Assembly (NCBI GenBank): GCA_051294375.1
Contig: CM119265.1
Span: forward strand, 4,791,192 to 4,855,191
Direction of reading: 5' to 3'
DNA: 64,000 bases
Source: Paraspadella gotoi
Taxonomy: Eukaryota > Chaetognatha
Below the pieces are notes generated by a model. It was not told the DNA's origin. It was given only the letters and a program-made list of their open reading frames with translations, and made no database searches. Of the stretch, positions 40,560-53,616 are shown one piece after another (the first letter of the stretch is position 1; each line of letters opens with the position of its first letter). The translations under genes were made by a program, and so were the position numbers.

Positions 40560-40840
40560 CGTCCCGCCCTCTCGCGTCGCCCATTTGCGTCAAACGATAA
40601 GAGAACTGAAAATATACGCGTCTCAGCTGTTCACGCTCCTTTTCGCTCGTTGGAGATTTTTTTTTCCACGCGCATGCGCGGGAGAGAAAGAGGCGTCGTT
40701 CGACGAGACGAGTGAACAGGCGACGTTCGGTTCCACTCGACGCCAAATTTCCGATTCCACTTCCGGTTTTCCGCTTCTCCGCCTTTTTTTTTATTCCAGA
40801 TGGCGCCAGAGAAGCGACGTCCTCTTAGTTGAGGGATGTG
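40560..40840. promoter_or_regulatory. GC-rich island with NRF-1-type and ETS-type sites
   Basis: This CpG-rich patch stands out from the surrounding AT-rich intron. It holds the palindrome CGCGCATGCGCG at 40669-40680, a match to the NRF-1 (insect Ewg) consensus, and ACTTCCGGT at 40759-40767, an ETS/GABP-type site. ATGGCGCC follows at 40800-40807. Such combinations mark housekeeping-type promoters in animals. An internal promoter or enhancer is inferred. No clear first exon was found beside it. Confidence 0.35.
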
Positions 40841-41288
40841 TTGCCTTCGTCAATTTACGAATTCATTATTTTATTATTATTGTATTGATTAGAAAAGAGG
40901 CAGTGACTTATTTTTTAGTCAAGTTCTTAATTTGTATTTTTTCTTTGCCTCTCTTCCACTCTCCTCTCTTCCCATCTATTTCTTTTTCTTTTTTCCTCCC
41001 TTTTCCTGCTATTCCTTCTCTCCTTTTTCCTCTTACCTCTCTCCCACTCTTATCCTTTCCTCCCTCCCCTTTATATCTCCACCCTCTCTTCTTTCCCCCT
41101 CTCTCCCCCCTCCTTCATTCTTTTCCTCGTTTTGGTTCCGAACGCATTTGTCTTTTGTTTTTCTCTTTTTTTTTCGGGTCTCGAATCGAGTTTCGACGCT
41201 TAATGGAATTCATGAAACAAAAGACGCTCGGTCGGGCGTCGACGCCTTGTTGCTTCACTCGCGTATTTCGCTTCCGGTTTCAGCCACG

Positions 41289-41289
<1 letters not shown>

Positions 41290-41364
<75 letters not shown>

Positions 41365-41418
41365 TATGATTCTCTGTTCCTTCCTCCTCTTTTATCTCTT
41401 CCTTCTCCCATTTTTTCG

Positions 41419-41504
<86 letters not shown>
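41290..41504. repeat. Two (TC)n tracts in tandem
   Basis: Pure TC runs at 41290-41358 and 41421-41504, separated by about 60 pyrimidine-rich bases. Confidence 0.95.
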
Positions 41505-41506
<2 letters not shown>

Positions 41507-41562
41507 CTCTCTGTTTCTTCCCCTTTTCCAACGGAGGCAACATGTGAGCGTGAGTCACGGCG

Positions 41563-41594
<32 letters not shown>

Positions 41595-42260
41595 TCAACT
41601 TCTCATCGACCTAAATCCGTCAGCCTCTGATCCCCAACGAGAGCGGCTCGCAACAGATGAGCTAACGCCACTCTCACTCATGCCACCTCAACCCTTGCCC
41701 AGACGCCACACCCACCAACATGACCCGCCATTACTTTAGACACCATCGCCACTACTCAAGTCGCCATTTTCTCTGCCATCTTCTCTCGACATCTTCTGAA
41801 AATTGCCAGTTTCGGCAACGCTGAAATAAAAGCCATATCTATGGATATCACTGGACGTTCATAGTATTGAAATTTATACCGTCGATGCCATCAACGCCAT
41901 TAAATTCCACTCGCGTCATTTTTCCACGAGAGAAAAACCGCGTCGTAGTCAATTTACAAGAATTAATAACTGACTAACCAATTTCCTAGTATTAATTCAT
42001 ATTTTTTTCTTTTTCCTCGATCTCATTATAATTGTAAATATCAATGGGTCGATCAGATCGGAGCGATGGTCTTCGATAATCTGACCCCCATTCTCCCCTT
42101 TCCCCTTTTCAACCCCCTTCAGACCCCACCCACCCTTCCACCCATCATTGCGGACCGCGAATAATATTCCCCTCTTCACTCGTTCTCTATTTAATCCATT
42201 GGATCAGCCTTTCCCTCTCTTTCTAACTCATTCTAAGTCTTTCAGCTCGCAATATCCAAT

Positions 42261-42369
<109 letters not shown>

Positions 42370-42641
42370 CTCTCGCTTTTTTCCTTCAATTCCACCGCAG
42401 AAAGGGATTAATTTTAATTTTGCCCAAATTACGTGGGTTTTTGTTTGCCTCTACCGAATTCCGTGTTTACGGTTCCATTTTTCGTGACAGAGTCGGAGCG
42501 GTCGGTCGCACGAGAAAATGAAAGAAGAACGAGAGAGAGGGAGTCATTTTAGCGAGAATGAGAGCGAGCTAAAAAAAAAACTCACTGATGAAATTTAAAA
42601 TTCAGGCTCGGTCTGTTGCGATATCTTGATGTAGCGTGCGC

Positions 42642-42768
<127 letters not shown>

Positions 42769-43513
42769 AATGCACGTCGCGGTTTAATTATTCATCGTGA
42801 ACTCAGCATAACGTTCATGTTTTCCACCGTCGACGGACGACGAACCGATTCCATGTTTCGCGGGCCGCGCATCCCACTCCGCCACCCCCTCTACCCTTCC
42901 ATTCCCTTCTCCACCGCCTTATCCCACTCTCTCCCATCTCACAAAATAATTTCGGGGAGAGAATCCAGTTTCCCGGATGCAAATTATCCCGCGCTGCGTT
43001 TATTTGCAGACGAATTTTAAAATTTTTGTCAAAAAAAAAAATGTGAGCGGAAAACGGCCCGAATGTGGGGAGGGGATATGAGGAAAAGAGATCCTGTGAA
43101 ACAGATGACGTGTCTTCAAATAATGCAAGAGTTTTTTATACATATTTTTAGAGAAATATTGGTTTCCGCGTATAAATTAGGTCATCTTGTTTAATCCTGT
43201 CATTGAAATCTTGCGTTTGGAGGAATCAGAAATGTATTGAGAGGAATAAAAGAAATGAAATAAAAAGAAAAGGAGAAAAAAAGTAATAAATGAACAAAGG
43301 GAGTAAGGAACGAAAGTAGAAACGGAGAAAAGGAAAATAAAAACTAAAAAAGGAAGAAGTTAAGGATCGAATCGTCACACCAGATGTCGCTCTTCCTTTA
43401 TATATTGCGCCCCGGAAAAAAAAAGGAGAAAAAAAGCCCAGACGTTCCGCGGCCACGAATGTTTGCTGGCGCCGCCACGAGTGTTTGCCGAATCTCGCCG
43501 CACAATATTTGAG

Positions 43514-43516
<3 letters not shown>

Positions 43517-43592
<76 letters not shown>
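43517..43592. repeat. (GA)n microsatellite
   Basis: About 76 bases of pure GA, opposite in strand to the neighbouring TC tracts. Confidence 0.97.
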
Positions 43593-43595
<3 letters not shown>

Positions 43596-44094
43596 GAGAT
43601 GTGAGAGATAAAGCTTTTTCCTCAATGAAAAGAAAGAGTTATGTTCTTGAAACATTAGAGAGACGGTCTGGAATAATAACGAGAAAAAGGTTCTTTAACG
43701 GAAATGAAAAGTTGTTCCACAGAGAAAAGGAAAAGTTCCTGAACCGGCAGAGATCGACGAAAAAAAAGCATTTATGGCAAAATATATGGGTATGAGAAAG
43801 GCGTTCGTAATTATTTGGGCTAAATTACAAAAAGATGTATGAAAATTGAGAAAAAACTATATGAAATTGTGATTTATTCTCTGCGCAAAGCTTTTTATCA
43901 ACTATTTGCTTTATTGCTGCTTTATTCGATGTAATTCTGGGCGAACTTCGTTTATTGGATAAAAGAGAAAATGTTTTTCTCTCCTTTTTAGAGTGAGAAA
44001 GAAGATCTTAGTTCTTTTTATTTCTCCTTCTTTTTCTTCCCAGAGAATTTGTTTATTCTCTCTTCTCTCTTCCTTTTTTGTTTGACTTTATCTC

Positions 44095-44213
<119 letters not shown>

Positions 44214-44425
44214 GTGGCTTCATTTCCGTTGGAAATCTTCCAATTGCCGTAGATTCGCTGTGTCAAAAAAACTCCACCGCACCGTTTTTTTTTTCTGTCT
44301 TGTTCAAGTCTTAAAAAGCAAAAACTTTACACTTCGTCTTAAATGAGACAAGACTTTTTTTGAATTAAGTATTTTTACTTCTCTTATTCATCTTCGTTTG
44401 TGTCCTGTAAACAGATTTAACCAAA

Positions 44426-44569
44426 ATGGCTTTCGCTTTGTTCCTTCTTGTTTTTTTCACTTCCCTATTTTTTTTTGGTGGAGAATCCATCGATTGTTCC
44501 CGCTGCAGGCTGCAGCTGTGTCTCGCACGGCTGCTGCTGCAGCTGCTCGGTGCTGCGTCTGATTTCTGA
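44426..44569 (+). CDS. Candidate 47-residue secreted-peptide-like small ORF
   Basis: This is unrecognised. The ATG has an excellent context (ACCAAAATGGC). The product begins MAFALFLLVFFTSLFFFGG, a typical signal-peptide shape, followed by ESIDCSRCRLQLCLARLLLQ and a short tail ending ASDF, with TGA at 44567-44569. The mature part would be about 26 residues with three Cys. Against it: the T-rich first half gives hydrophobic residues by composition, the CTG/CAG-rich second half is repetitive, and a competing frame (GCSCVSHGCCCSCS...) crosses the same bases. No polyadenylation signal or promoter was identified. It could be a nested small peptide gene or chance. Confidence 0.2.
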   Translation: MAFALFLLVFFTSLFFFGGESIDCSRCRLQLCLARLLLQLLGAASDF

Positions 44570-45122
44570 CTCCGTCGGCGCCAGAAAGGAGGAGTTTAAA
44601 CGTCGATGGAATCTTCGTCTGAAGACCGGAAGTGGCGCCTTAGGTGGCGGTGGGTGAGACAATCGTGGATGGGTGGGTGAGGGGGAGTAGATGTGGTGAA
44701 GTGAGGGTGACCACATTGCGGGCGCATGCGTCGATCAAGAACTTGTGGCGACGAAAAGATTTAAGGTTTAACAATCCTAATCAACTCCCAACGAAATAAA
44801 CATTTCTATCCGTCTCTCCGCGATTAACTTTCTACGTTCCACCGATGAAGCTCTTTCACCATGGCGCCGTTTCGAGAATCTATCTCATTACATTTTCTCT
44901 CCTTTAATTTTGGTTCTTTCATCACCCTTTTTCCCCGCACGCTGTTTCTTCTCTCCCTCACCCCGTCCTATCGCCTTCCATCTCACTCACCCTTTTCACT
45001 CACATGTACCCACCCGACTTCTCACAGTCCCTTTGCTTCTTCCTCCAAACGACGCGCCGACGCGGAAGCGCCGCCAGGAAATTAGTCTCTTCCTCTTTTT
45101 TTCTTTCTTTCCTCCTTTTTTT

Positions 45123-45192
<70 letters not shown>

Positions 45193-45961
45193 ATTTTTCA
45201 ATGAATAGAATCGAATGAAAGAAAAGGAAAAAGAGAAGAAGGAAGAAAGAAAAGAGAAATTAAAGAGAATCTCGGAGATAATTAGACGAAAGCGGTCGGT
45301 CGTTCGGTCGGTAGGTCTAGAGCGATGCTGTGATCGTCGCCGCCGATGAGAAGAAAAACGACGCGGTTGCGCTTTTGTTCCGCAGAATCTCCTTTTGTCT
45401 TTTTCCTTCTTTTTTTTTTTTTTTGCACTTTTCTTTTCTCTTTTCTCTTATAATTTTTTTCAGTCTTCTCATTTAATTTTCCTCTATTTTTTTTCTCTCT
45501 CCGTCTTTTTAACCATTTCTTTTCTCTATTTTTTTCCTCTATTGTCCTTCGTACCCCACGTCTTTTCTCTCTCTTTCCCGCGCGTAAACTTTTTTCCGCT
45601 TCATCTTTTTTTTCCATGGGTTGGGGAAACCGAGGCAAAAGGGTCTTTTGTTTTTTACCGTTCTCGTTTGTTCGTGGACCCGGATGTAATTCGACTTTAA
45701 CGACTTCTGGCACCGGATGTTCGCGTTTTTGGGCTACCATAGAACGCAACCCCAGACTTCCTCTCCACCGACGGGCGTCTGTAGGAGAAAAACGACGATA
45801 AACTCCGTCGCGCAGAGAAAACTGAAGAAAAAAAAAACTTTTTAAAAATGGTTTTTTGGGGTTTTTGGGTTTTTGGTAAAATTTTTAACGAGGCTCTCTC
45901 TTCGCGTCGTTTATTCCCGGGAGAAATGAAGAAAAGGAGAAAATGGGAAGCGTAAACTAAG

Positions 45962-46063
<102 letters not shown>

Positions 46064-46325
46064 CTCTCTTTTTTACTATGAAACTTTCGCTGTCGATATT
46101 TAATTTTTCGCTTCGTCGAAGTTCTGAGCTCAACGAAGCGAACCCAAACTTTTTATTTTTATTTTTATAAATCGAAGTTTTTTATTTATTTTTTTTTTCC
46201 TCGTGCAGCCATGTTTTCGCATTTTCGCGGTCGATGGCGCGATCAACCGGAAATAACCGGTTGCCGTGACGACGGCCACGCCCCTCGCCAAGGCCGACAC
46301 CTGCGCCGATGATAAAATAGTTGCG

Positions 46326-46442
<117 letters not shown>

Positions 46443-48289
46443 CTACCCCTCCCGATTTTATCGAGGAAAAGTTGAGTTACGACGACGATAATTCAAACAA
46501 CAGCGTCTGGCTCGCCACCGGAATCGTCGCCGTCCTGCCGACGCCTTCCCCTTGCGCTCGGAACTTCCCGATATTTTTAATGTCCGCAGATTAAAGAGAT
46601 TAACGTTTAGTTAGCGCCACTATCTCCCAACTCTTTCGTAGCTCTCTTCGCGCGCCTGTTGCGTAAGCCTGTTGCTTCAAACGTTTGCGTCTCTCCATCA
46701 GCCAGAGACAATTAGGTTCCATTATGATCTCGATGGTCCTTTGTTTTCATAGATTCACCATTCGTTTCCGCAATCGCTGATCGCGTTCACTATTTTTTTT
46801 TTTCACGGGGAAGAAAAAAACGGAGGCAAAGATCGTTAAGAGGAAGAATCCATTTGCGGGAGAGAGAATCTTTTTGAAGCTCATCGGCTTTCCTTTTTTC
46901 TCCCTTTCCCTAAACCACCTCGACACTCCTCCCTCTGAACAAAGAAATAGCGAAAACAAAAACAGTTTTCAAAAAAAAAAAATCATCATTTCTCTCCCAT
47001 CTTTTCTCTTTTTACAACGTTTCCGCCGGAATTAACCGCCCCTATACTTTAAGTCTTCACACGCCCGGCTGGGAGGGCGTTAAATCTCTCTCCTAGTCCT
47101 CTCTTCTCGTGCTCTCGTCTCCTCTTCTCTCAATCCTCTCTCTCTCCTCTTCATCTCCTCGATCTCTTCTCTCACTCTCCTCGTTCTCTTTTCNNNNNNN
47201 NNNNNNNNNNNNNNNNNNNNNNNNNNNNNNNNNNNNNNNTCGTTGTCAATTTTATTTTAGGTTTTTGAAGCACGAAATAAAAAATAAAAAAAACTGATTT
47301 GAATGTAAAAGAATTTATCATGTTATTTGGTTCCCATTTTCTTTTTTACAAAACCTGGTCTCTCCGGGTTTTTAGATTTAAATTGATGAATAAGTAAATT
47401 AACATGTCCCTACCATTCGTTTGTTTTCTTTTTTGTACCTTTTATCTCCGTAGGGATTCTTTTCACGATCCTAAAGACGAGAGGGAAAAAAGTATAAAAA
47501 AAAAAGAATGGAGAAAGAAAGAAGATAATCCTTATCTTTTTTTATCCTCATTCTTAACCAGTTTGGGCCAAGACAGGAATTATTCTGAAGAACTGAGGGA
47601 TGGTGAAATAAAAAGAGAGGAAGATAAAAAGACAGATATAAAAAGAAAGAGTGAGAGAGAGAGAGAGAGACTATGATGAATCTTTTTCCTTCTCCCTACG
47701 CTCGACGAGAATTCTTAAGAAGGTCAGCCGAAGGAAAAAAGAAAAAAAAAGTATCTCTGTCTCTTTCTTTGGAACCGAGTTTTTGCTTGAACCGAGTTTT
47801 GATGGAAATATCCGATGGAATTCGATGCTTGTGGGTGGAAGAGCCACAGGAGCTAGGTCCCGTCTCCTTCTCCCACGCCCAAAAGTTTGTCAGTTTCAAC
47901 GAGAAAAAAAAATTAATTTCTTTTTGTAAATTTTCGTTTCAATTTTTAATCGGATACAAAAATATTAAATTTCGCGAAATTTTTTCGCAAACTTTGTTCC
48001 TTCGGCAGCGTATTTGTGTAGACTGAATAGACCCGACTTCGACCGATATATCTTTGGAGTAGAACTGACACCGACGATCGGCGCCAAAGTGAAATCGGAT
48101 TTGAAGGATCGAAAGCGATAAGAATTTGAATTTCGAGGTCGGGAATTTCATTCTAAATTCAGTCTCTTCTTCTTCCCTTTCGGAATTAACTCACTTTTCA
48201 ACCTACTTTTTTATAAACCTTCGTTAATCGCTTTTTATTTCTTGTTAGATATCGAATTCTCGGCTCTAACCCTTCGTATTACTTTTTTG

Positions 48290-48393
<104 letters not shown>

Positions 48394-49010
48394 CTCATCT
48401 CTCATATTCCCAGTTCGTAGGACAAAAATTCAATATTTGCCTTAATTATTATTTCCTTTCTTCCCCCCTTCGCGTTCAATGAGAAAATGTCGCGATTTTC
48501 TTTCTTTCTTTTTTATCATTTCTTTTCTGTTTTCCTCTCTTCGTTTTCCATTCTTGTTTTATCTGGAACTTTTTCTTTCGATTTTCTTTTTCTGCGGNNN
48601 NNNNNNNNNNNNNNNNNNNNNNNNNNNNNNNNNNNNNNNNNNNNNNNNNNNNNNNNNNNNNNNNNNNNNNNNNNNNNNNNNNNNNNNNNNNNNNNNNNNN
48701 NNNNNNNNNNNNNNNNNNNNNNNNNNNNNNNNNNNNNNNNNNNNNNNNNNNNNNNNNNNNNNNNNNNNNNNNNNNNNNNNNNNNNNNNNNNNNNNNNNNN
48801 NNNNNNNNNNNNNNNNNNNNNNNNNNNNNNNNNNNNNNNNNNNNNNNNNNNNNNNNNNNNNNNNNNNNNNNNNNNNNNNNNNNNNNNNAAAAAAGATAAA
48901 AAAGGAAAAAAAAGGGAAAAAAGGAAACGGTGTCTTTTGAAGAGACTTTCTCCGCAGTTATCTTTTCTAAAGGTTCTCTTTTTAAAGGGGAAGTTGTCTA
49001 GAACTCTCTT

Positions 49011-49024
<14 letters not shown>

Positions 49025-49084
<60 letters not shown>
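49025..49084. repeat. (TC)n microsatellite
   Basis: About 60 bases of pure TC, 100 bases before the 49187-49471 gap. Confidence 0.95.
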
Positions 49085-49090
<6 letters not shown>

Positions 49091-49788
49091 CCGTCTGACA
49101 CTTAGAGAGAAAAGTATCGAGTTGCACGAGTGTGAGAGAATCAGGTACAGATGCAAACAGCAGCTGTCGATGCTTCTAAACTCACCNNNNNNNNNNNNNN
49201 NNNNNNNNNNNNNNNNNNNNNNNNNNNNNNNNNNNNNNNNNNNNNNNNNNNNNNNNNNNNNNNNNNNNNNNNNNNNNNNNNNNNNNNNNNNNNNNNNNNN
49301 NNNNNNNNNNNNNNNNNNNNNNNNNNNNNNNNNNNNNNNNNNNNNNNNNNNNNNNNNNNNNNNNNNNNNNNNNNNNNNNNNNNNNNNNNNNNNNNNNNNN
49401 NNNNNNNNNNNNNNNNNNNNNNNNNNNNNNNNNNNNNNNNNNNNNNNNNNNNNNNNNNNNNNNNNNNNNNNCCCCCCGACTTCTCACCCTGGGTCTAAAT
49501 TGAGAGTCGAGGTGAGATTCGATTTCGTTCGGAACCAAACGTGAAAGCCGACCGTGTCCCGTGGAATTTATAAATAACATGGCTTACATTCTGCTGTAAA
49601 ATTTGAGTTAAATTTACAAAGGAAACCGAAAAAGTCAAGCGGCCTACCTTTACGACCGTTGTAAAAAAGGGCCGGTTATCAAATTTTATGACATTTTTTC
49701 TCTTTAATTTTAATGGAGTTTCTACGTGATGAAAACGAAATTTTGGATCTTTACTACCGATAGATATCTATTTATTCTTAAGAAAGAG

Positions 49789-49826
<38 letters not shown>

Positions 49827-51486
49827 AAAAAACTAAATTAACAAAGATAGATCGTTCACTCAAAGAAGCAAAAAGTTACTGTTGCCCGAGCGAAAATGAG
49901 GTCGTAGATCAAAACAGTCTCCATTAACGATCGATCATTTACGGAATGAGCGAATATATTTTTTCCGTTAATTCGAATCTCGTTATTTTGCTCAATTCAG
50001 AAATTTTTCGTTCGATCGATCAAAACCAGTTTTTCATTTTAGTGTCCCCTTTTGAAAACCGACTTGGCGCGCTTTAAGAGAGAGAGANNNNNNNNNNGAG
50101 AGTGTGATGAGATATAAATTTCAAGCATTTCCCGATATTCTCTTCTTCCAAAGCGATTGTCGTACAATGATTAATCTCTACGTATGTCAAAAATCTGGTC
50201 GGACACGCTGATCAGAGCGATCAGCTTGTTGTCTCGACGCATGACAGGTTCAATTACGTATTAAATAACCGAACCGTTCAGAACTGGCTCCCCACGATTC
50301 AAAATATCTATTATACAAATAACGTGGTCAATTCCTTCTCCATCCCCTCACTCTCCCCGTTGCTCCAAAGTGGCTACATCTTATATTTCCTGGGATCTTT
50401 ATTTGCTCTATTAATTCCCCTCCCTTTTATTCACGTCGTTTTTCCTCTCTTTTTTTTTTACTGTATTTACTTTTCATTTCGGCCCCGACATACTTTTTTT
50501 CGCATTAATCATTTCATAAATGTTCGCTATCTCGTTCAGATTATTTTTTTTTTCTTTTTCATCCAAAATTGGTTTTCTCGTTCGTTTTATCTCGAGTTCA
50601 TATCATCTTTCTTTGAACAATTTCCATCCTTTCTTTTCGCGTATGTAATTTTTTTTTTTCATCTTTTCCTATTTTCATATCATTCCGTTACAGCTGCTCC
50701 GTGACAGTTGACAGGTCGGCTCAACGTCTTCCATTTCATTTCACCCCCCCNNNNNNNNNNNNNNNNNNNNNNNNNNNNNNNNNNNNNNNNNNNNNNNNNN
50801 NNNNNNNNNNNNNNNNNNNNNNNNNNNNNNNNNNNNNNNNNNNNNNNNNNNNNNNNNNNNNNNNNNNNNNNNNNNNNNNNNNNNNNNNNNNNNNNNNNNN
50901 NNNNNNNNNNNNNNNNNNNNNNNNNNNNNNNNNNNNNNNNNNNNNNNNNNNNNNNNNNNNNNNNNNNNNNNNNNNNNNNNNNNNNNNNNNNNNNNNNNNN
51001 NNNNNNNNNNNNNNNNNNNNNNNNNNNNNNNNNNNNNNNNNNNNNNNNNNNNNNNNNNNNNNNNNNNNNNNNNNNNNNNNNNNNNNNNNNNNNNNNNNNN
51101 NNNNNNNNNNNNNNNNNNNNNNNNNNNNNNNNNNNNNNTGTTTTCATTTCTGCCACTAATTAAACGCGAGTGTTTTTTTTTTGAGATGGTAGCGAAGGAC
51201 GACGGGTTTTAAACGGCCGATTAGGAAAGAGAAAATATATTCGGTCAATTGTTACAGAAATACATACATACAGAAACACAGAAATATATATATAAAATTA
51301 TATATCGTTTTAAAAGTGAAGGATCTTGAAAGCTGATTGTTGATTCTCGAAACGAGTGAAAAATTTGATTTCGCTCAGAGAGACGATTATTCCTCGTTTA
51401 ACCTTTATTTCTTTTTCTAGTTTTAAAATTATTCTGTAAAACTTGATACAGAAACTTATCCATTTCCTTTTCTCCACTCTCTGCAG

Positions 51487-51592
51487 GTCAGTGCCGCGTT
51501 TCGCTCGGGATGCAGAGCGGCAACATTCCCGATGACGCCATCGCCGCGTCGTCATCCTACGACTCGGCGTCGGTCGGGCCGCACAACGCCAG
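51487..51592 (+). CDS. Discoidin domain receptor-like, exon 2 (start of the discoidin domain)
   Basis: A 106-base internal exon between a strong acceptor (CCTTTTCTCCACTCTCTGCAG) and a donor GCCAG|GTCAGT. It begins with two bases that finish a codon and ends in phase 2. It reads QCRVSLGMQSGNIPDDAIAA, then SSSYDSASVGPHNAR. The first Cys, the LGM.SG.IPD motif, the AASSSYD segment and the VGP.NAR end match the opening of the N-terminal discoidin (F5/8C) domain of DDR receptors. That domain binds triple-helical collagen outside the cell, and the cytoplasmic tyrosine kinase is activated in response. The motif order and spacing are those of the family, with the invertebrate-type VGP.NAR ending. The rest of the discoidin domain, the membrane segment and the kinase are not in this window. 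Confidence 0.88.
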
Positions 51593-53582
51593 GTCAGTCA
51601 GTCAATCAGACAATCGTTTATCACTTATATAACGTCTTTACCCAGCCAAGTGATTCCTTTTTTAACTAATATACTAAACTTAAACTTAAAACCGCTTGGC
51701 CGGGCAAGATATAACAGTAATTTTATTGGTATTTTTCCTGCTTCCGGTTTCTTTTATTCTTTTCATTCAAATGCGAAAATCGATTTGAAATCCGATTATT
51801 CAATATTAAAGAGGATTTCTAGGTCGCGCGACTCTTATTTTTATCACCCAAGAAAAATGACAATCGATTTTTTTTCCTTCTCTTTTATCTTTCCTTTTAT
51901 GACCACCTGTTATCTTAGTTTTAGAACGAAATATATGTAATATAAATCGAAGCCAAATCTTATTTTCCCCGCTTGAAAGTAATTTTCTTTCGAGTTGCCC
52001 TCCCCCCNNNNNNNNNNNNNNNNNNNNNNNNNNNNNNNNNNNNNNNNNNNNNNNNNNNNNNNNNNNNNNNNNNNNNNNNNNNNNNNNNNNNNNNNNNNNN
52101 NNNNNNNNNNNNNNNNNNNNNNNNNNNNNNNNNNNNNNNNNNNNNNNNNNNNNNNNNNNNNNNNNNNNNNNNNNNNNNNNNNNNCCCGCCGCGTTTATCC
52201 CAGTTAATTATCTCTATCCAGTTTGTTAATTTCGTTGTCTTCTCTTCTCCTGGGGTTTTCTCGCTTCGTTCACATTTGTTTTTAACCTTTTTTCGACTGT
52301 AAAACAGGTTTAAGATTGATTTCATATCAAAAATGTTTTTTTTTTTTAAATGTAAAACAATATAAAGTTTTAATGCTTCATATATTAGGAAAGATTCCAG
52401 CAGGATAGCGAATTAGTTAAAAATCATAAACAGGCCCCGAGGTCGGACTTAACCGTAGACGTAGTTCATAATAAGGTTTAGTGTTCTCTCTAATTAGAAA
52501 ATAGGATTTACTCGTCCCAATTTTCGAGAATGAGTTCTTGCCACATTACCCCTTTTGTCAAAATATAAATTTCTTTAACTCGAAGCGAACATCCTGAATT
52601 AACTATTGCCCCCAATTATATATATTTTTTTTTGAGGCTTGAATTATTGTTTTCGTTTCGAACATCGGTCGATCATTAATATTCTTTCCTCCTTTTTTTT
52701 GTCTTTTCGGTTGTCAATTTTAAATTTGTTCTTCATTCCGAAAAAATGTTTCGCTATTTACGTCACTTTTTATAAAAAAAAAATTAACCAAAAAAAAAAA
52801 CGGACTCTTCCCAATTTTTTTAGGTGTCGTTCGTTTTCTCGTTTCCCCTTTTAATCTAATTTACGCAATTCTTATCCATTTGCTCTTCAATTATATTTTT
52901 TTATCTTTTCTCATTTTTTTCGTTAGAAATTTTCCCCGTCGAAATGAAAAGGATTTTAACGAAGCAGGCGCCTGGCAAAAGGTGTCAATTGCCGGCATCG
53001 AATTACCGTCTTCTTCTTACGTAGTTTCTCTCTTTCTTTTTTGTTTTATTTTTTTATTTTCCTTTTTTATAATCGCCCCCAGAAATTTTTGGGGGTTAAA
53101 ATCGTCTGGATCCGAATGGGTTGATGGGGTGGGGGGGGGTTGTCTCACGGGAGATGAGGTTTCCGCAGAGCGAGACCTTTTGGTTCAATATTAGAAATTT
53201 ATTAAAATAAATAAAGGGAAAGAAATAATTCGTGTCGAAAACACAATTTTTGCAGTATGCAAATGAAACTTTCCTACCCTGTCGGAAACCTGCCGACCTT
53301 GAGTTAATTCGATTTTTAAAAAAGCTGACGACGAAGACAATGAAAATGATGATGATGATGGTGATGATGATGATAATCACCAGTGAAAGTAACGTTTACT
53401 TTTCAAATTAACTCCAGAAAGGCCATCTTGTCTCGACTAATTTGAAAATGCGTAAATATTACTTTTTATGGATACTTTTCGAAATATTTTTATTTTTTAC
53501 GATCGTTTTTCTCGACGTTTCTCGAGGCTCACCGCCCCTTTTTAAAAAAAGAACATAGAGACATATATGGCTTTTTTTTCTT

Positions 53583-53616
<34 letters not shown>

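Noticed and set aside
40585-41547. 320-codon open frame on the + strand
   Set aside because: It is almost entirely Ser/Leu/Phe/Pro from TC-rich and pyrimidine-rich DNA, including two pure TC tracts. No coding signal outside them.
45282-45749. 155-codon minus-strand frame rich in Lys/Glu/Arg
   Set aside because: It simply reads the purine strand of a T/C-rich block.
47673-48026. 117-codon frame (contains WVEEPQELGPVSFSHAQKFV)
   Set aside because: The middle looks protein-like, but the ends run into AT-rich DNA and A-runs, and I found no homolog by eye and no splice support.
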